Shown: positions 9,253 through 18,128 of the stretch, piece by piece
Layout of the letters: each line of letters opens with the position of its first letter
Numbering within the stretch: the first letter of the stretch is position 1
DNA from: an uncultured Sphingomonadaceae bacterium
GTDB taxonomy: Bacteria > Pseudomonadota > Alphaproteobacteria > Sphingomonadales > Sphingomonadaceae
Assembly: GCA_902806235.1 (NCBI GenBank)
Contig: CADCVW010000095.1
Span: 1-51,771, forward strand
DNA: 51,771 bases
Direction of reading: 5' to 3'
Program-made: the position numbers and the translations under genes
The notes under the pieces: generated by a model
Database searches by the model: none
What the model was told of the DNA's origin: nothing
Seen by the model: only the letters and a program-made list of their open reading frames with translations

Positions 9253-9277
9253 GGCCCGCCCACCCGAAAGCCCGCCC

Positions 9278-10645
9278 ATGCGCTATCTGCCCCTGACCGA
9301 AGCCGACCGCGGCTTCATGCTCGCCCGCGTCGGCGCGTCCTCCGTCGATGAGCTGTTCACGGACGTGCCGGAAGCCGCCCGGCTAGCCGGCCCCGTCGAA
9401 GGGCTGCCGTGCCACGCTTCCGAGCTCGCCGTCGAGCGGCAGCTGTCCATGCTGGCTCGGCGGAACACCGTCGCTGGCGAGGTGCCCTTTTTTCTCGGCT
9501 GCGGCGCGTACCGCCACCACGTTCCCGCGAGCGTCGACCACCTGATCCAGCGCGGCGAGTTCCTCACCAGCTACACGCCATATCAGCCGGAGATCGCGCA
9601 GGGCACGCTGCAGGCCCTGTTCGAATTCCAGACCCAGGTCGCGCGGCTGTACGGCTGCGAGGTCGCTAACGCCTCGCTCTACGATGGCTCGACCGCCTGT
9701 TGGGAGGCGATTTCCATGGCGCGGCGGATCACGCGGCGGAAGAAGGTCGTGCTCAGTGCGGGACTGCACCCGCATTACGTCGAGGTCGCGCGCACCATGG
9801 CGCGCTTTAACGGCGAGAAGCTGGAGACAGCGCTGCCCGAACTGACGCCGGGCGCCCCTGGCGACGACGGCGCGGCGTTGCTCGACGTCATAGACAGCGA
9901 GACGAGCTGCGTGGTGGTGCAGTACCCCAACATCCTCGGCCACGTCTTCGACCTAGGCGAGCTCGCCGCGCGCGCGCAGAGCAAGGGCGCGCTACTGATC
10001 GCGGTGGTGACGGAGCCCGTCGCGCTTGGCGCGCTTCGCTCGCCCGGCGAGATGGGGGCCGACATCGTGGTGGGCGAGGGCCAGGGGCTCGGCGTCGGGC
10101 TGCAGTTCGGCGGACCCTACGTCGGCCTGTTCGCCACCCGCGAGAAGTACGTCCGCCAGATGCCAGGCCGGCTGGCGGGCGAGACGGTGGACGCCGAGGG
10201 CAAGCGCGGCTTCGTTCTCACGTTGTCCACCCGCGAGCAGCATATCCGGCGCGAGAAGGCGACGTCGAACATCTGCACCAACAGCGGGCTGTGCGCGCTC
10301 GCCTTCACCATCCACCTGTCGCTGCTCGGCGAGGCGGGGCTGCGGAAGCTCGCTGCGCTGAACCACGCGCGCGCGGTGCAGACCGCCGAGCGGCTGGCCC
10401 GTGTGCCGGGCGTCAAACTGCTGAACGGGCCGTTCTTCAACGAGTTCACCGTGCGGCTGCCGAAGGACGCGCGGCTGGTCGTCCGCGCCATGGCGGAGCG
10501 GGGCGTGCTGGGCGGCGTGTCGCTTGGCCGCCTTTACCCGCGCGCGGACGGGCTCGCGCGGGGGCTCGTCGTCACTGCATCCGAAACCACCACGCCGGAG
10601 GATGTCGAAGCCCTCGGTACCGCGCTCGAGGAGGCGTTGGCATGA
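9278..10645 (+). CDS. gcvPA: Glycine dehydrogenase (decarboxylating) subunit 1
   Basis: This is the N-terminal half of the PLP-dependent P protein, encoded separately from the PLP-lysine half as in many alphaproteobacteria and Gram-positives. The 455-residue protein begins with [20 protein letters not shown] and contains [51 protein letters not shown] and the late [19 protein letters not shown] region. It overlaps gcvPB by an ATGA (10642-10645), which suggests coupled translation of the two subunits of one enzyme. Confidence 0.97.
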   Translation: MRYLPLTEADRGFMLARVGASSVDELFTDVPEAARLAGPVEGLPCHASELAVERQLSMLARRNTVAGEVPFFLGCGAYRHHVPASVDHLIQRGEFLTSYTPYQPEIAQGTLQALFEFQTQVARLYGCEVANASLYDGSTACWEAISMARRITRRKKVVLSAGLHPHYVEVARTMARFNGEKLETALPELTPGAPGDDGAALLDVIDSETSCVVVQYPNILGHVFDLGELAARAQSKGALLIAVVTEPVALGALRSPGEMGADIVVGEGQGLGVGLQFGGPYVGLFATREKYVRQMPGRLAGETVDAEGKRGFVLTLSTREQHIRREKATSNICTNSGLCALAFTIHLSLLGEAGLRKLAALNHARAVQTAERLARVPGVKLLNGPFFNEFTVRLPKDARLVVRAMAERGVLGGVSLGRLYPRADGLARGLVVTASETTTPEDVEALGTALEEALA

Positions 10646-12219
10646 GCATGAACACGCAGGGACGGATCAGCCGTCCGCACCCCGACAACGACGCTCCTGA
10701 CGGCGCACCCGCGACTTTCACCGGTAACCGCGCGCTGATGCTCGAAGAACCGCTCATCTTCGAGCGGGACGGGGAGGGCGTGACCGGCGTCGACTTCGAC
10801 GAGCTGCCGGAAGTGACGAGCTGCCTCGGCGGGCTCGAGCGGCGTCGGCCGATCGGCCTGCCGGGGCTGACCGAGCCGGAGGCGGTGCGCCACTACACGC
10901 GGCTGAGCCGCCAGAACTACGGGATCGACCTCGGCCTGTTCCCGCTCGGCTCGTGCACCATGAAGCACAACCCGCGGCTGAACGAGCGGATGGCGCGGCT
11001 GCCCGGTTTCGCCGACGTTCACCCGCTTCAGCCAATCGACACCGTGCAGGGCGCGCTCGCGCTGATCGACCTCGTCGGCCACTGGCTCGTGACGCTGACC
11101 GGTATGCACGCGGTGGCGATGAGCCCGAAGGCGGGCGCGCACGGCGAACTATGCGGCCTGCTCGCCATCCGCGCCGCGCTGGAAGCGCGCGGCGATGCGC
11201 GCTCCGTGGTGCTCGTGCCGGAGTCGGCGCACGGCACCAACCCGGCCACCGCCGCCTTCTGCGGCTACGCGGTGGAGAGCATTCCGGCGACCCAAGGCGG
11301 TCGGGTCGATCTCGGCGCGCTCAAGGCCCGCCTCGGCCCGGACGTGGCGGCGGTGATGATCACCAACCCCAACACCTGCGGGCTGTTCGAGCCCGACATG
11401 ATCGCCATCGGCGAAGCCGTCCACACTGCGGGCGGGCTCGTCTACTGCGACGGCGCCAATTTCAACGCGATCGTTGGGCGCGTGCGGCCCGGCGACCTAG
11501 GTGTCGACGCCATGCACATCAACCTGCACAAGACCTTTTCGACGCCGCACGGCGGCGGCGGGCCGGGCTCCGGGCCGGTGGTGTTCAGCGAAGCGTTGGC
11601 CCCCTTCGCTCCGCTCCCGTTCGTGGAGAAGCAGGGCGAGCGCTTCGTCCTCGTCGAGGAGGAGACGGCGGCGCAAGCGGGGCACGGCGGCGCGTTCGGT
11701 CGGATGACCGCCTTCCACGGACAAATGGGCATGTTCACTCGCGCCGCCGCCTACATGCTGTCCCACGGCGCGGACGGGCTGCGCCAAGTGGCGGAGGACG
11801 CGGTGCTCTCGGCCAACTACGTGCTGCGCTCGCTCGAGGACGTGCTCGAAGCGCCCTTCGCGGGCTCCGGCCCGTGCATGCACGAAGCGCTGTTCAGCGA
11901 TGCCGGCTTCGCCGAGGGCTTCTCGACGCTCGACGTGGCGAAAGGGCTGATCGACGAGGGTTTTCATCCCATGACCATGTACTTCCCGCTGGTCGTCCAC
12001 GGCGCCATGCTGATCGAGCCGACGGAGACCGAGTCGAAGGCGGCGCTGGATCAGTTCGTCGGCGCGCTTAGGAGCGTGGCCGAGCGGGCGAAGACAGGCG
12101 ACTCGGCCCTCAAAGCGGCGCCCGTCTACGCGCCGCGCCGCCGGCTCGATGAAACGCTCGCCGCTCGCAAGCCCGTGCTGACCTACCGCGAGCCGAGCCT
12201 GCCCGCGGCGGCTGAGTAG
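10642..12219 (+). CDS. gcvPB: Glycine dehydrogenase (decarboxylating) subunit 2
   Basis: This is the PLP-carrying half of the P protein. It decarboxylates glycine and loads the aminomethyl group on GcvH. The 525-residue protein has [50 protein letters not shown] and the PLP lysine in [20 protein letters not shown]. The start at 10642 ([12 protein letters not shown]) is set by the overlap with gcvPA. Its last 37 bases overlap the 3' end of the convergent PAP2 gene on the minus strand. No gcvL (lipoamide dehydrogenase) follows, so the L protein must be shared from elsewhere. Confidence 0.97.
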   Translation: MSMNTQGRISRPHPDNDAPDGAPATFTGNRALMLEEPLIFERDGEGVTGVDFDELPEVTSCLGGLERRRPIGLPGLTEPEAVRHYTRLSRQNYGIDLGLFPLGSCTMKHNPRLNERMARLPGFADVHPLQPIDTVQGALALIDLVGHWLVTLTGMHAVAMSPKAGAHGELCGLLAIRAALEARGDARSVVLVPESAHGTNPATAAFCGYAVESIPATQGGRVDLGALKARLGPDVAAVMITNPNTCGLFEPDMIAIGEAVHTAGGLVYCDGANFNAIVGRVRPGDLGVDAMHINLHKTFSTPHGGGGPGSGPVVFSEALAPFAPLPFVEKQGERFVLVEEETAAQAGHGGAFGRMTAFHGQMGMFTRAAAYMLSHGADGLRQVAEDAVLSANYVLRSLEDVLEAPFAGSGPCMHEALFSDAGFAEGFSTLDVAKGLIDEGFHPMTMYFPLVVHGAMLIEPTETESKAALDQFVGALRSVAERAKTGDSALKAAPVYAPRRRLDETLAARKPVLTYREPSLPAAAE

Positions 12220-12773
12220 GCGAGCGCGACCCACAGCGCGCCGAAGCACCAGCCGCCGATCACGTCCGTCGGCCAGTGGACACCCAGCGCGACGCGGCTC
12301 GCGCCGATCGCGAGCGCCAGCGCGACCGCTGCGGCCGGCCCGCCGCGCCCGCGGGTGAGGAGCAGCGCCAGCGTCAGGTAAACGACGGTGCTGTTGCCCG
12401 CGTGCGCACTCGGGAAGCTCTTAGACCAGACAACGACCAGCTGCTCTGTGATCAGCGGGCGCGGCCGGGCGATGAGCAGCTTCTGTCCCTCGATCAGCAG
12501 CCGTCCGCCGAGCGTCACGGCGAGCAGCAACCCTACGTCGCCCCAGCGCTGCCGCGAGCCGAGCCAAGCCGCGGCGGCGAGCGTCAGGCCGAGCAGCGCG
12601 GCGTAGCCGCCCAAGTGGGTCAGCAACGCCAGCGCGCCGCGCACTCCCGGATCGGTCGCGTGCAGAAGACGCATGGGGACGACGTCGCTTGCCGCGGCCG
12701 CGCCGCCCGTCAGCAGGCAGGCGAGCCAGAGCAGGGCGAGGCCGACGAGCGGCGCGGCGCGGGGATGCGTCAT
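12183..12773 (-). CDS. PAP2-family membrane phosphatase
   Basis: This is a 196-residue integral membrane protein of the type 2 phosphatidic acid phosphatase family. It probably acts on lipid phosphates such as undecaprenyl diphosphate or phosphatidate at the membrane. The three family motifs are present: KLLIARPRP (KxxxxxxRP), SFPSAHAGNS (PSxH), and SRVALGVHWPTDVIGG (SRxxxxxHxxxD). About five hydrophobic segments are seen. I chose the ATG at 12773 (MTHPRAAPLVG); a longer start at 12800 adds nine residues. The 3' end overlaps gcvPB by 37 bases, tail to tail. The exact lipid substrate is unknown. Confidence 0.9.
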   Translation of the reverse strand: MTHPRAAPLVGLALLWLACLLTGGAAAASDVVPMRLLHATDPGVRGALALLTHLGGYAALLGLTLAAAAWLGSRQRWGDVGLLLAVTLGGRLLIEGQKLLIARPRPLITEQLVVVWSKSFPSAHAGNSTVVYLTLALLLTRGRGGPAAAVALALAIGASRVALGVHWPTDVIGGWCFGALWVALAYSAAAGRLGSR

Positions 12774-12819
12774 GCTGACGGGCTTAAAGGTTGGCAGCAT
12801 CGCCGGAAAGCGGGGGCGG

Positions 12820-12847
12820 TGGTGAGCCCTGCTGAGTTCGGGCCAGC
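12820..12847 (-). repeat. Degenerate tRNA-Lys 3'-end copy (att-like direct repeat)
   Basis: This 28-base stretch matches the 3' end of tRNA-Lys (15649-15676) at 25 of 28 positions in the same orientation. With three flanking bases the perfectly shared block is 18 bases (12817-12834 versus 15646-15663). It covers the 3' half of the T arm, the acceptor strand and the encoded CCA. A same-strand copy of a tRNA 3' end, 2.8 kb downstream of the intact tRNA, is what a tRNA-site integrase leaves at the far end of an island. Confidence 0.8.
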
Positions 12848-13058
12848 AGGAGAACGGCCTGCTGCCTCAAGCCGCTCTTCCCAGACCGCAAACTCGCGAA
12901 TACAACCGTGCGACTGCCCATCCCTTTTCAGCGAGCGCGTTGCAAAGGAGCGAATACGGCTGTCAGGATGGGGAAAGCTGAGGACGATCAACACGTCACC
13001 CGAAATCGGACAGCGGCCTCGTGCTCCCTATTCTGATTCGAGCGATAACGGACCAGCA

Positions 13059-13457
13059 ATGGTCACACGACGGCGAGAGCAGCTCAAGGTCTGGGCACGA
13101 ACGTTGAAGCGGGACGTGATGGTCCTGTGGCTAGCTGCCCGCGAGCCCCACGTGCCTTGGGCGGCCAAGCTGCTGGCCGGAGCGGTGGCCGCCTATGCGC
13201 TGTCGCCCATTGACCTCGTTCCGGACTTCATCCCCGTTCTCGGCTACTTGGACGATCTGCTCATTGTACCCCTGGGCGTTTGGGCGGCGGTGAAGCTCAT
13301 CCCCGCACCGGTTTTGGCCGAGCTCCGCCGGCAGGCCGAGCAGCACCAGCGACCCCGGTCAGTGGCGGGCCTAGCCATCGTCGCAAGCATTTGGCTCGCC
13401 GCAGCCGTGCTCACCATTGCAGTTGCCTGGCCGATGATCCGGCCCGAGTCGGGGTAG
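13059..13457 (+). CDS. YkvA/DUF1232 family membrane protein
   Basis: This 132-residue protein carries a DUF1232 domain: the segment PWAAKLLAGAVAAYALSPID followed by LVPDFIPVLGYLDDLLIVPL (about residues 32-72) is the signature. It forms a hydrophobic hairpin around an acidic turn. A second transmembrane helix lies near the C terminus (SIWLAAAVLTIAVAWPMI). The function of the family is not established; members are small inner-membrane proteins. It lies inside the tRNA-Lys island, alone on its strand. Confidence 0.85.
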   Translation: MVTRRREQLKVWARTLKRDVMVLWLAAREPHVPWAAKLLAGAVAAYALSPIDLVPDFIPVLGYLDDLLIVPLGVWAAVKLIPAPVLAELRRQAEQHQRPRSVAGLAIVASIWLAAAVLTIAVAWPMIRPESG

Positions 13458-13530
13458 GTCCGCTTCCGGACTGCAGCGGAAGTCTGGCATCACATCGTGA
13501 CTTGAAAGCATCGAGCGACGCATCACGACC

Positions 13531-13827
13531 TCAGATCATTGAGGCTTCAATGGTGTGTCGAACATTGGGAGCACTGATTGGCTGGGCAAAGGCACAGCCT
13601 ACGTTCTGATCGACGTGCCAGATCACCTTTGCGCTCAGCTCGTCGAGGTCGGGCAGCTTAAGGGCAATGTGGGTGCCGGGGGCGAGCGGCTCGTCCGTTT
13701 GCAATCTGCAGCCACCTTGAGACAGCTCAACGACCAGTACCATGAAGAAGGCAGTATTCTCCAGTCGGACGCGAGCAATACACTCGACCGGCGATCTGGT
13801 GAACAAACGCACGATGTGTATACCCAT
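13531..13827 (-). CDS. PilZ-domain protein
   Basis: This is a 98-residue stand-alone PilZ domain, which in the family binds cyclic di-GMP. It shows the arginine-containing lead (RSPVECIARVRLENTA), the core motif as VELSQGGCRLQ (usual form D/NxSxxG, here E-L-S-Q-G-G), and the later ALKLPDLDELSAKVIWHVD barrel strand. The first motif position is Glu rather than Asp or Asn, so cyclic di-GMP binding is uncertain. The gene is divergent from the response regulator at 14119 inside the island, with about 290 bases of non-coding sequence between them. Confidence 0.78.
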   Translation of the reverse strand: MGIHIVRLFTRSPVECIARVRLENTAFFMVLVVELSQGGCRLQTDEPLAPGTHIALKLPDLDELSAKVIWHVDQNVGCAFAQPISAPNVRHTIEASMI

Positions 13828-14118
13828 GTTTCGTCCTCTGCTTGCTCAGGCCTATGCTCCGCGCAGCTGGAATGAGGAGCAACCGTTGGCGAATGCACCT
13901 TCTTTTATCAGGTTGCGGCTAAACCGTGCGCGTATCGCGCCCGGAGCGGACCTTCCCGCACGATGCACCTCGCACCCAGTGCATACGCCTGCGTCCAATC
14001 CATAACGGCGGAGCCAGTTGCATCCGCAGGATAGACATATCCGTAGCTCGGCAAACTGGCTCATAGCGCGCGAGCTGAAAACTCGCTGTTTGCGATCGGT
14101 GCGGGAGTTCCGGGTCTG

Positions 14119-14490
14119 GTGCAGGCCAAGAATGAGGAAGCAAACTTGGCCGAGTGCAACGTGGTCTTGGTCGTGGACGACGAGCCCCTGGTGCGCGGGA
14201 TGACGGCTGATCTACTTGAGGAGCTCGGCTACGAAGTGGTCGAGGCGGCCGACGGTGCCCAAGCGCTGGCCATGCTGGAGGAGCGGCCGGACGTGTTTCT
14301 CCTGTTCAGCGACTGCCGCATGCCTGGCATGAGCGGCCCAGAGCTGGCGAAGACCGCCACCGAGCGCTGGCCGCACCTGCGCGTCGTGCTCGCCACGGGT
14401 TTTCACGACATGCGGACGCCCAACTTCCCGACGATTCTAAAGCCCTTCGACTACCGCGCAATGGAACGCGTGGTCAGTGGGGTGACGTAG
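14119..14490 (+). CDS. Single-domain response regulator (CheY-like receiver)
   Basis: This 123-residue protein is almost only a receiver domain. The acidic pair is in VVLVVDDEPLVRGMT, the phospho-acceptor Asp in LLFSDCRMPGMSGPEL, the conserved Thr in VVLATGFHD, and the Lys in TILKPFDYRAM. No output domain is present, so it would act by protein contact, as in other alphaproteobacterial stress or motility phosphorelays. A GTG start at 14119 gives MQAKNEEANLAECN. No histidine kinase is adjacent. It is the best-preserved gene of the tRNA-Lys island along with the PilZ gene. Confidence 0.88.
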   Translation: MQAKNEEANLAECNVVLVVDDEPLVRGMTADLLEELGYEVVEAADGAQALAMLEERPDVFLLFSDCRMPGMSGPELAKTATERWPHLRVVLATGFHDMRTPNFPTILKPFDYRAMERVVSGVT

Positions 14491-14599
14491 CGGGTAGGCG
14501 TCGGAGCTGCTGCACGGGCGGCGAATATGGGACTGTTAGGTTTGCTTATTGTCCGGAGCAAACACCGGAGGCAGCGCCAGAGGATATATGAACGCCGAC

Positions 14600-14935
14600 T
14601 TACCGAAAGAGCCTCGCCTTGCTGCGACAACCATTAGCATGGTAGGCCTTGGTAGCAGCATTCTCGACGGTCTGAAACTCTACCGGGTTCAGCTGGGTTA
14701 GTGTTTGCAGTATTCTCGGCAAGATGCCTCGGCGTGACCAGCGACGAAAGCGTCCGTAGATCGTTGAAGGTCTCCCGTACATCGCAGGGCAGTCCTGCCA
14801 GTGACAATCGCCTTGTAACACGTGAATGATACCGGATATCACACGTCGATCATCCGCTCGCGACAGGCCTCGCTCGTCCGGCAGTAGTGGCTCGATTGCA
14901 GCCCACTGTTCGTCACTTAACCAGAACTCGTTCAC
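14600..14935 (-). pseudogene. IS5-family transposase, N-terminal fragment
   Basis: The 111-residue reading frame begins NEFWLSDEQWAAIEPLLP and has DDRRVISGIIHVLQGDCHWQ and YGRPSTIYGRFRRWSRRG. This is the characteristic first part of IS5-group (IS1031-like) transposases, usually followed by a DDE-containing second frame. Here the sequence ends in a non-matching tail (NAATKAYHANGCRSKARLFR), and no DDE half is found downstream. The element is truncated and inactive. I could not define its terminal inverted repeats. Confidence 0.82.
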
Positions 14936-15215
14936 TTGCTAGTTGTCCCCAGTGATGGAGCCTTGAAGCAAGCCTTTTACGTCAGAACAAGCACCCGATA
15001 GTTAACAAGAACTTGCCAGATTGCCGTGGACCCAAAGTGGGACGGTCAATATAATCTTGTTGTTCATAAGGAGTGTTCACTGCGATATCACGTAGGTGAA
15101 AAGTGATCGCGCTCGCCTCCTCAACGCGAACGATGACGACGACGTATTCGGCACCGACCAGAACCGCCGCCGAACGCCCGTCCATAAACTCCCACTTGCC
15201 ACCCATAGCGGACGT

Positions 15216-15500
15216 TCAGGCAAGCCGCTTCTTGTAAGGTCCACGCGGCTTAAGCGCGGGAGCATCCACGTCTATCGGCGCCACAATGTCCTCCAACGAC
15301 CAATGCCGGTCGGTGACGCCAGTGGCCATGGCCGGCGACTTGCGCAGCGTCTTATGCACCCGAAAGAAGTTGTAGAAGGCGAAGTAGAGCGCCAGCGCGT
15401 GAATGTGGTTGTCGAGCTCCTTGGAGCAGGCGTTGGTTAGCCGGGTGAAGCGCCGCATAGATATGCGCGTGGTGGGGTTCTGGCGCTCGACGTAGAACAG
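15216..15500 (-). pseudogene. DDE/IS1-like transposase, C-terminal fragment
   Basis: The last 80 codons read MRRFTRLTNACSKELDNHIH, then LALYFAFYNFFRVHKTLRKS, WSLEDIVAPIDVDAPA and the basic end RGPYKKRLA. These match the C terminus of transposases usually filed as IS1-like. The frame continues upstream through FYVERQNPTTRIS to about 15500 and then stops resembling the family. Only the C-terminal third remains. It lies about 150 bases from tRNA-Lys, at the island's tRNA-proximal end. The stretch 14982-15206 contains a 74-codon open frame that I do not recognise. Confidence 0.78.
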
Positions 15501-15648
15501 GCGACAAGGAACATCATTGGTTGCGTGAGGTGATCTGCTGGCGCTTCCCTCCCGTTGGCGCGAGAAGGTTGCACACCTACGATCTACCTAAGTCGTTACC
15601 TACTCGCTCCTGTCCAACTATCAGCTTGCGCTTAAGTCGTTGAAACGG

Positions 15649-15724
15649 TGGTGAGCCCTGCTGGGTTCGAACCAGCGACCTAGTGATTAAAAGTCACGCG
15701 CTCTACCAACTGAGCTAAGGGCCC
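15649..15724 (-). tRNA. tRNA-Lys (anticodon TTT)
   Basis: The gene is 76 bases with encoded CCA. Read on the minus strand, GGGCCCT (1-7) pairs with AGGGCTC (66-72) with one G-U. The D arm is GCTCAGTTGGTAGAGC, the anticodon loop is GACTTTTAATC with TTT at positions 34-36, and the T arm is GCTGG-TTCGAAC-CCAGC. It is next to folK on the same strand. Its 3' end is the presumed integration site of the adjacent island. Confidence 0.97.
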
Positions 15725-15739
15725 ACGCCGCCCGGCGAT

Positions 15740-16252
15740 CTATGGCGGCGGCGCGGTCCGGTCAACTGGGACCGCGCGGCGCAAGCGGGCGCGGAGCTGG
15801 CGCGCCGTGCGGCCGGTGAGCGGGTCGCGCCAATCAGGCGCGACCTGCGCCAGCGGGTCAAGCACGAAGCGGCGCACGCGCAGCGCCGGGTGGGGCAGGA
15901 CGAGATCGGTCGCAGCATAAGACCCGCCCGACCAGAGGAGCAGGTCGATGTCGAGCACCCGCGCCCCCCAGCGCCGCCCGGCGCGGCGGCCGAAGTCGCG
16001 CTCCATCGCCTGTGCCGCGCGGAGCAGCGCCTCCGGCCCGAGCTCAGTGTCGAGGAGCAGCGCAGCGTTGGCGAAACGGCGCCGCGAAGGGCCGAGCGGC
16101 CGGCTGGCGGACAGCCGCGATAAGGCGACCACCTCGCCGTACGCGGCCAGCGCGTCGGCCGCTGCGGCAACCACCCGCTCGGGCGCGCCGTGGCGGCCGT
16201 GGCGGCGGTTGGAGCCGAGCCCGACTGCGTAGCGGTGGCGGGGAGGGGACAA
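15740..16252 (-). CDS. folK: 2-amino-4-hydroxy-6-hydroxymethyldihydropteridine pyrophosphokinase
   Basis: HPPK transfers pyrophosphate from ATP to 6-hydroxymethyl-dihydropterin in folate synthesis. The 170-residue protein has YAVGLGSNRRHG at the start, SRPLGPSRRRFANAALLLDT, the ATP/metal-binding ERDFGRRAGRRWGARVLDID and the LPHPALRVRRFVLDPLAQVA signature. The length is typical. It lies 15 bases upstream of tRNA-Lys on the same strand and is divergent from the UDG gene. Confidence 0.95.
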   Translation of the reverse strand: MSPPRHRYAVGLGSNRRHGRHGAPERVVAAAADALAAYGEVVALSRLSASRPLGPSRRRFANAALLLDTELGPEALLRAAQAMERDFGRRAGRRWGARVLDIDLLLWSGGSYAATDLVLPHPALRVRRFVLDPLAQVAPDWRDPLTGRTARQLRARLRRAVPVDRTAPPP

Positions 16253-16281
16253 GCTCAGCCGCCGCCGCTATCGCGCACGGC

Positions 16282-16980
16282 ATGACCCCGCTCGACCCCG
16301 TGCGCCACCACCTGCCCAACCCGCCGAGCCCCGTCCCAGACATCGAGCCGTCGAAGGACTGCCCGCTTTGCCCGCGCCTCGTCGCGTTCCGCGAGGCGTT
16401 GCGGGCGGCGCACCCAGCCTGGTGGAACGCGCCCGTCCGCGTGCTGGGCGACCCGGACGCCTGGCTCGCCGTGGTCGGCCTCGCCCCCGGCAAGCACGGG
16501 GCGAACCGCACGGGCCGCGCCTTCACTGGCGACCACGCGGGCGTGCTGCTGTTCGAGACGCTGCTCGCGCACGGGCTGGCCGAGGGCGAGTATCACGCGC
16601 ACGTCGAGGACGGTCTGCGGCTCACCGGAGCGGCGATCGTCAACTCGGTGCGCTGCCTGCCTCCGGAGAACAAGCCGACGCCGGAGGAGGCGAACACCTG
16701 CCGCCGCTTCCTCGTCGCAGGGCTCGACGCGCTGCCGCGGGTGCGCGTGCTCGTAGCACTCGGCCAGATCGCGCACGGGAGCGCGGTGCGCGCGTTCGGG
16801 GGCAAACAGGCCGACTACCGCTTCGGCCATCTCGCGGAGCACCGGTTGCCCGACGGGCGCGTGCTGATCGACAGCTATCATTGTTCACGCTACAACCAAA
16901 ACACGGGTAAGCTCACGCCCGAGATGTTCCGCGCCGTTTTCGCCCGCGCGCTGGAGGTCAGGGCTCGATCAGGTAGTTGA
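16282..16980 (+). CDS. Uracil-DNA glycosylase, family 5-like (UDGb)
   Basis: This base-excision repair glycosylase removes uracil and other deaminated bases. The 232-residue protein has a cysteine pair in DCPLCPRLVAFRE for an iron-sulfur cluster. It also has the family-5 active-site motif GLAPGKHGANRTGRAFTGD, INSVRCLPPENKPTPEE-like middle residues (VNSVRCLPPENK), and the late YHCSRYNQNTGKLTPEMF in place of the usual HPS-type loop. Motif 1 lacks the catalytic Asp/Asn of families 1 and 4, as known for family 5. It overlaps the 3' end of the convergent monooxygenase gene by 23 bases. Confidence 0.88.
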   Translation: MTPLDPVRHHLPNPPSPVPDIEPSKDCPLCPRLVAFREALRAAHPAWWNAPVRVLGDPDAWLAVVGLAPGKHGANRTGRAFTGDHAGVLLFETLLAHGLAEGEYHAHVEDGLRLTGAAIVNSVRCLPPENKPTPEEANTCRRFLVAGLDALPRVRVLVALGQIAHGSAVRAFGGKQADYRFGHLAEHRLPDGRVLIDSYHCSRYNQNTGKLTPEMFRAVFARALEVRARSGS

Positions 16981-17251
16981 GGTAAGCTCCCTCGGGCTTG
17001 CCGGCGAGGTTGGCCTGCAGCGCGTCCAGCGCGCCCTTCGGCAGGTGCTCGCCCGCGGCCCGGTGCGCTTCGATCGAAGCCCAACGTTCGATGAAGACGA
17101 AGCGCGTCGGCTGCTTGGCGTCCTGCATCAGCTCCGCGCCCTTGTAGCCGGGGACCTGCATCAGCGTGCCGGCGAGGTCGCCCAGGGCCGCCTCCAGCGC
17201 GGCCTCTTTCCCCTCGGGCGCGATCATCACGTAATGGCGGGCGACGGTCAT
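16958..17251 (-). CDS. Antibiotic-biosynthesis-monooxygenase (ABM) domain protein
   Basis: This is a 97-residue dimeric alpha+beta barrel protein of the ABM superfamily. The pattern HYVMIAPEGKEAALEAALGD, PGYKGAELMQDAKQPTRFVF, then IERWASIEAHRAA is typical: the FVFIERW strand and Arg/His follow-up mark heme or quinone monooxygenase-like members. The substrate is unknown. It follows aguB by 15 bases and is probably the last gene of the aguA-DUF3147-aguB run. Its 3' end overlaps the UDG gene by 23 bases. Confidence 0.85.
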   Translation of the reverse strand: MTVARHYVMIAPEGKEAALEAALGDLAGTLMQVPGYKGAELMQDAKQPTRFVFIERWASIEAHRAAGEHLPKGALDALQANLAGKPEGAYLNYLIEP

Positions 17252-17266
17252 AGGTGCAGTGTCTCC

Positions 17267-18115
17267 TCAGATGTCCTGGGCCAATCGCCCGTAGAGCTCC
17301 GGCCGCCGGTCGCGGAAGAAGCCGAAAGCGGCGCGGTGGCGGCGGGCGCGGCCGAGGTCGAGTTCAGCCACGAGCACGCCTTCCTCCTCGCGCCCGAACT
17401 CCGCGAGCAGGTCGCCGCGCTCGTCGCAGATGAAGGACGAGCCGTAGAAGGTCTGCCCTTTCTCCGTGCCGATCCGGTTGGCGGCGACCACCGGGACGAC
17501 GTTAGAAACGGCGTGGCCGACCATCGCGCGCCGCCACAGCCGCGCGGTGTCGAGCGACAGATCGTGCGGCTCGGAGCCGATGGCCGTCGGGTAGAAGAGC
17601 AGCTCCGCCCCCATCAGCATCATCGCGCGGGCGGCTTCCGGATACCACTGGTCCCAGCACACGCCGACGCCGACGGTGCTGCCAGCCGCCGGCCAGACCT
17701 TGAAACCGGTGTTCCCCGGGCGGAAGTAGAACTTTTCCTCGTAACCCGGCCCGTCGGGGATATGGCTCTTGCGGTAGACGCCCGCGATCGCCCCGTCCGG
17801 GCCGATCATGGCGAGGCTGTTGTAATAGTGCGGCCCGTCCAGCTCGAAGAAGCTGGTCGGAATATGGATGCACAGCTCGGCTGCGAGCCGCTGCATGGCG
17901 ACCACGCAAGGATGCTCCGCCGTGGGCCGGGCGCGGGCGAACAGGCCCTCGTCCTCGACCTGGCAGAAGTAGTGGCCCTCGAACAGCTCGGGCGGCAGCA
18001 CCACTTGCGCGCCGCGGGCGGCGGCCTCCCGCACCAGCTCGGACACGCGCGCGATGTTCGCGTCCGCGTTGTTGGATAGCGCGAGCTGGAGCGCGGCGGC
18101 AGTGATGCTCGTCAT
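17267..18115 (-). CDS. aguB: N-carbamoylputrescine amidase
   Basis: AguB hydrolyses N-carbamoylputrescine to putrescine, CO2 and ammonia, the last step of the arginine/agmatine route. The 282-residue nitrilase-fold protein has the full catalytic triad: Glu in VVLPPELFEGHYFC, Lys in GVYRKSHIPDGPGYEEKFYF, and the nucleophile Cys in VGVGVCWDQWYPEAAR. The sequence GPGYEEKFYFRPGNTGF is specific to this enzyme within the nitrilases. It is intact although the preceding pathway gene, aguA, carries a nonsense codon. Confidence 0.95.
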   Translation of the reverse strand: MTSITAAALQLALSNNADANIARVSELVREAAARGAQVVLPPELFEGHYFCQVEDEGLFARARPTAEHPCVVAMQRLAAELCIHIPTSFFELDGPHYYNSLAMIGPDGAIAGVYRKSHIPDGPGYEEKFYFRPGNTGFKVWPAAGSTVGVGVCWDQWYPEAARAMMLMGAELLFYPTAIGSEPHDLSLDTARLWRRAMVGHAVSNVVPVVAANRIGTEKGQTFYGSSFICDERGDLLAEFGREEEGVLVAELDLGRARRHRAAFGFFRDRRPELYGRLAQDI

Positions 18116-18128
18116 TGACGGGGGACCT

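Larger units (their letters stand above)
12820..15648. mobile_element. Genomic-island remnant at tRNA-Lys
   Basis: The 2.8 kb between the tRNA-Lys 3' end and its degenerate copy looks imported. Its base composition is visibly poorer in G+C than the 70%-plus flanks, and gene density is low. It carries two truncated transposase genes of different families, plus a DUF1232 protein, a PilZ protein and a single-domain response regulator. No integrase or recombination directionality factor is readable, so the element is probably a deleted, immobile remnant. The 211 bases from 12848 to 13058 hold no gene I can support, nor do 13828-14118 and 14936-15215. Confidence 0.65.

Noticed and set aside
12770-12994. 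Possible remnant gene around the att-like repeat
   Set aside because: The frame spans the tRNA-end copy and has no recognisable domain; I saw no integrase motif.
13852-14064. 70-codon minus-strand frame with a CGC...CTGC-type cysteine pattern
   Set aside because: Cysteines fall in a short, start-poor frame without a ribosome-binding site; overlapping frames on both strands are equally open, so chance is likely.
14982-15206. 74-codon minus-strand frame inside the island
   Set aside because: No family resemblance, no convincing ribosome-binding site, and it lies between two transposase fragments; could be a remnant but cannot be supported.
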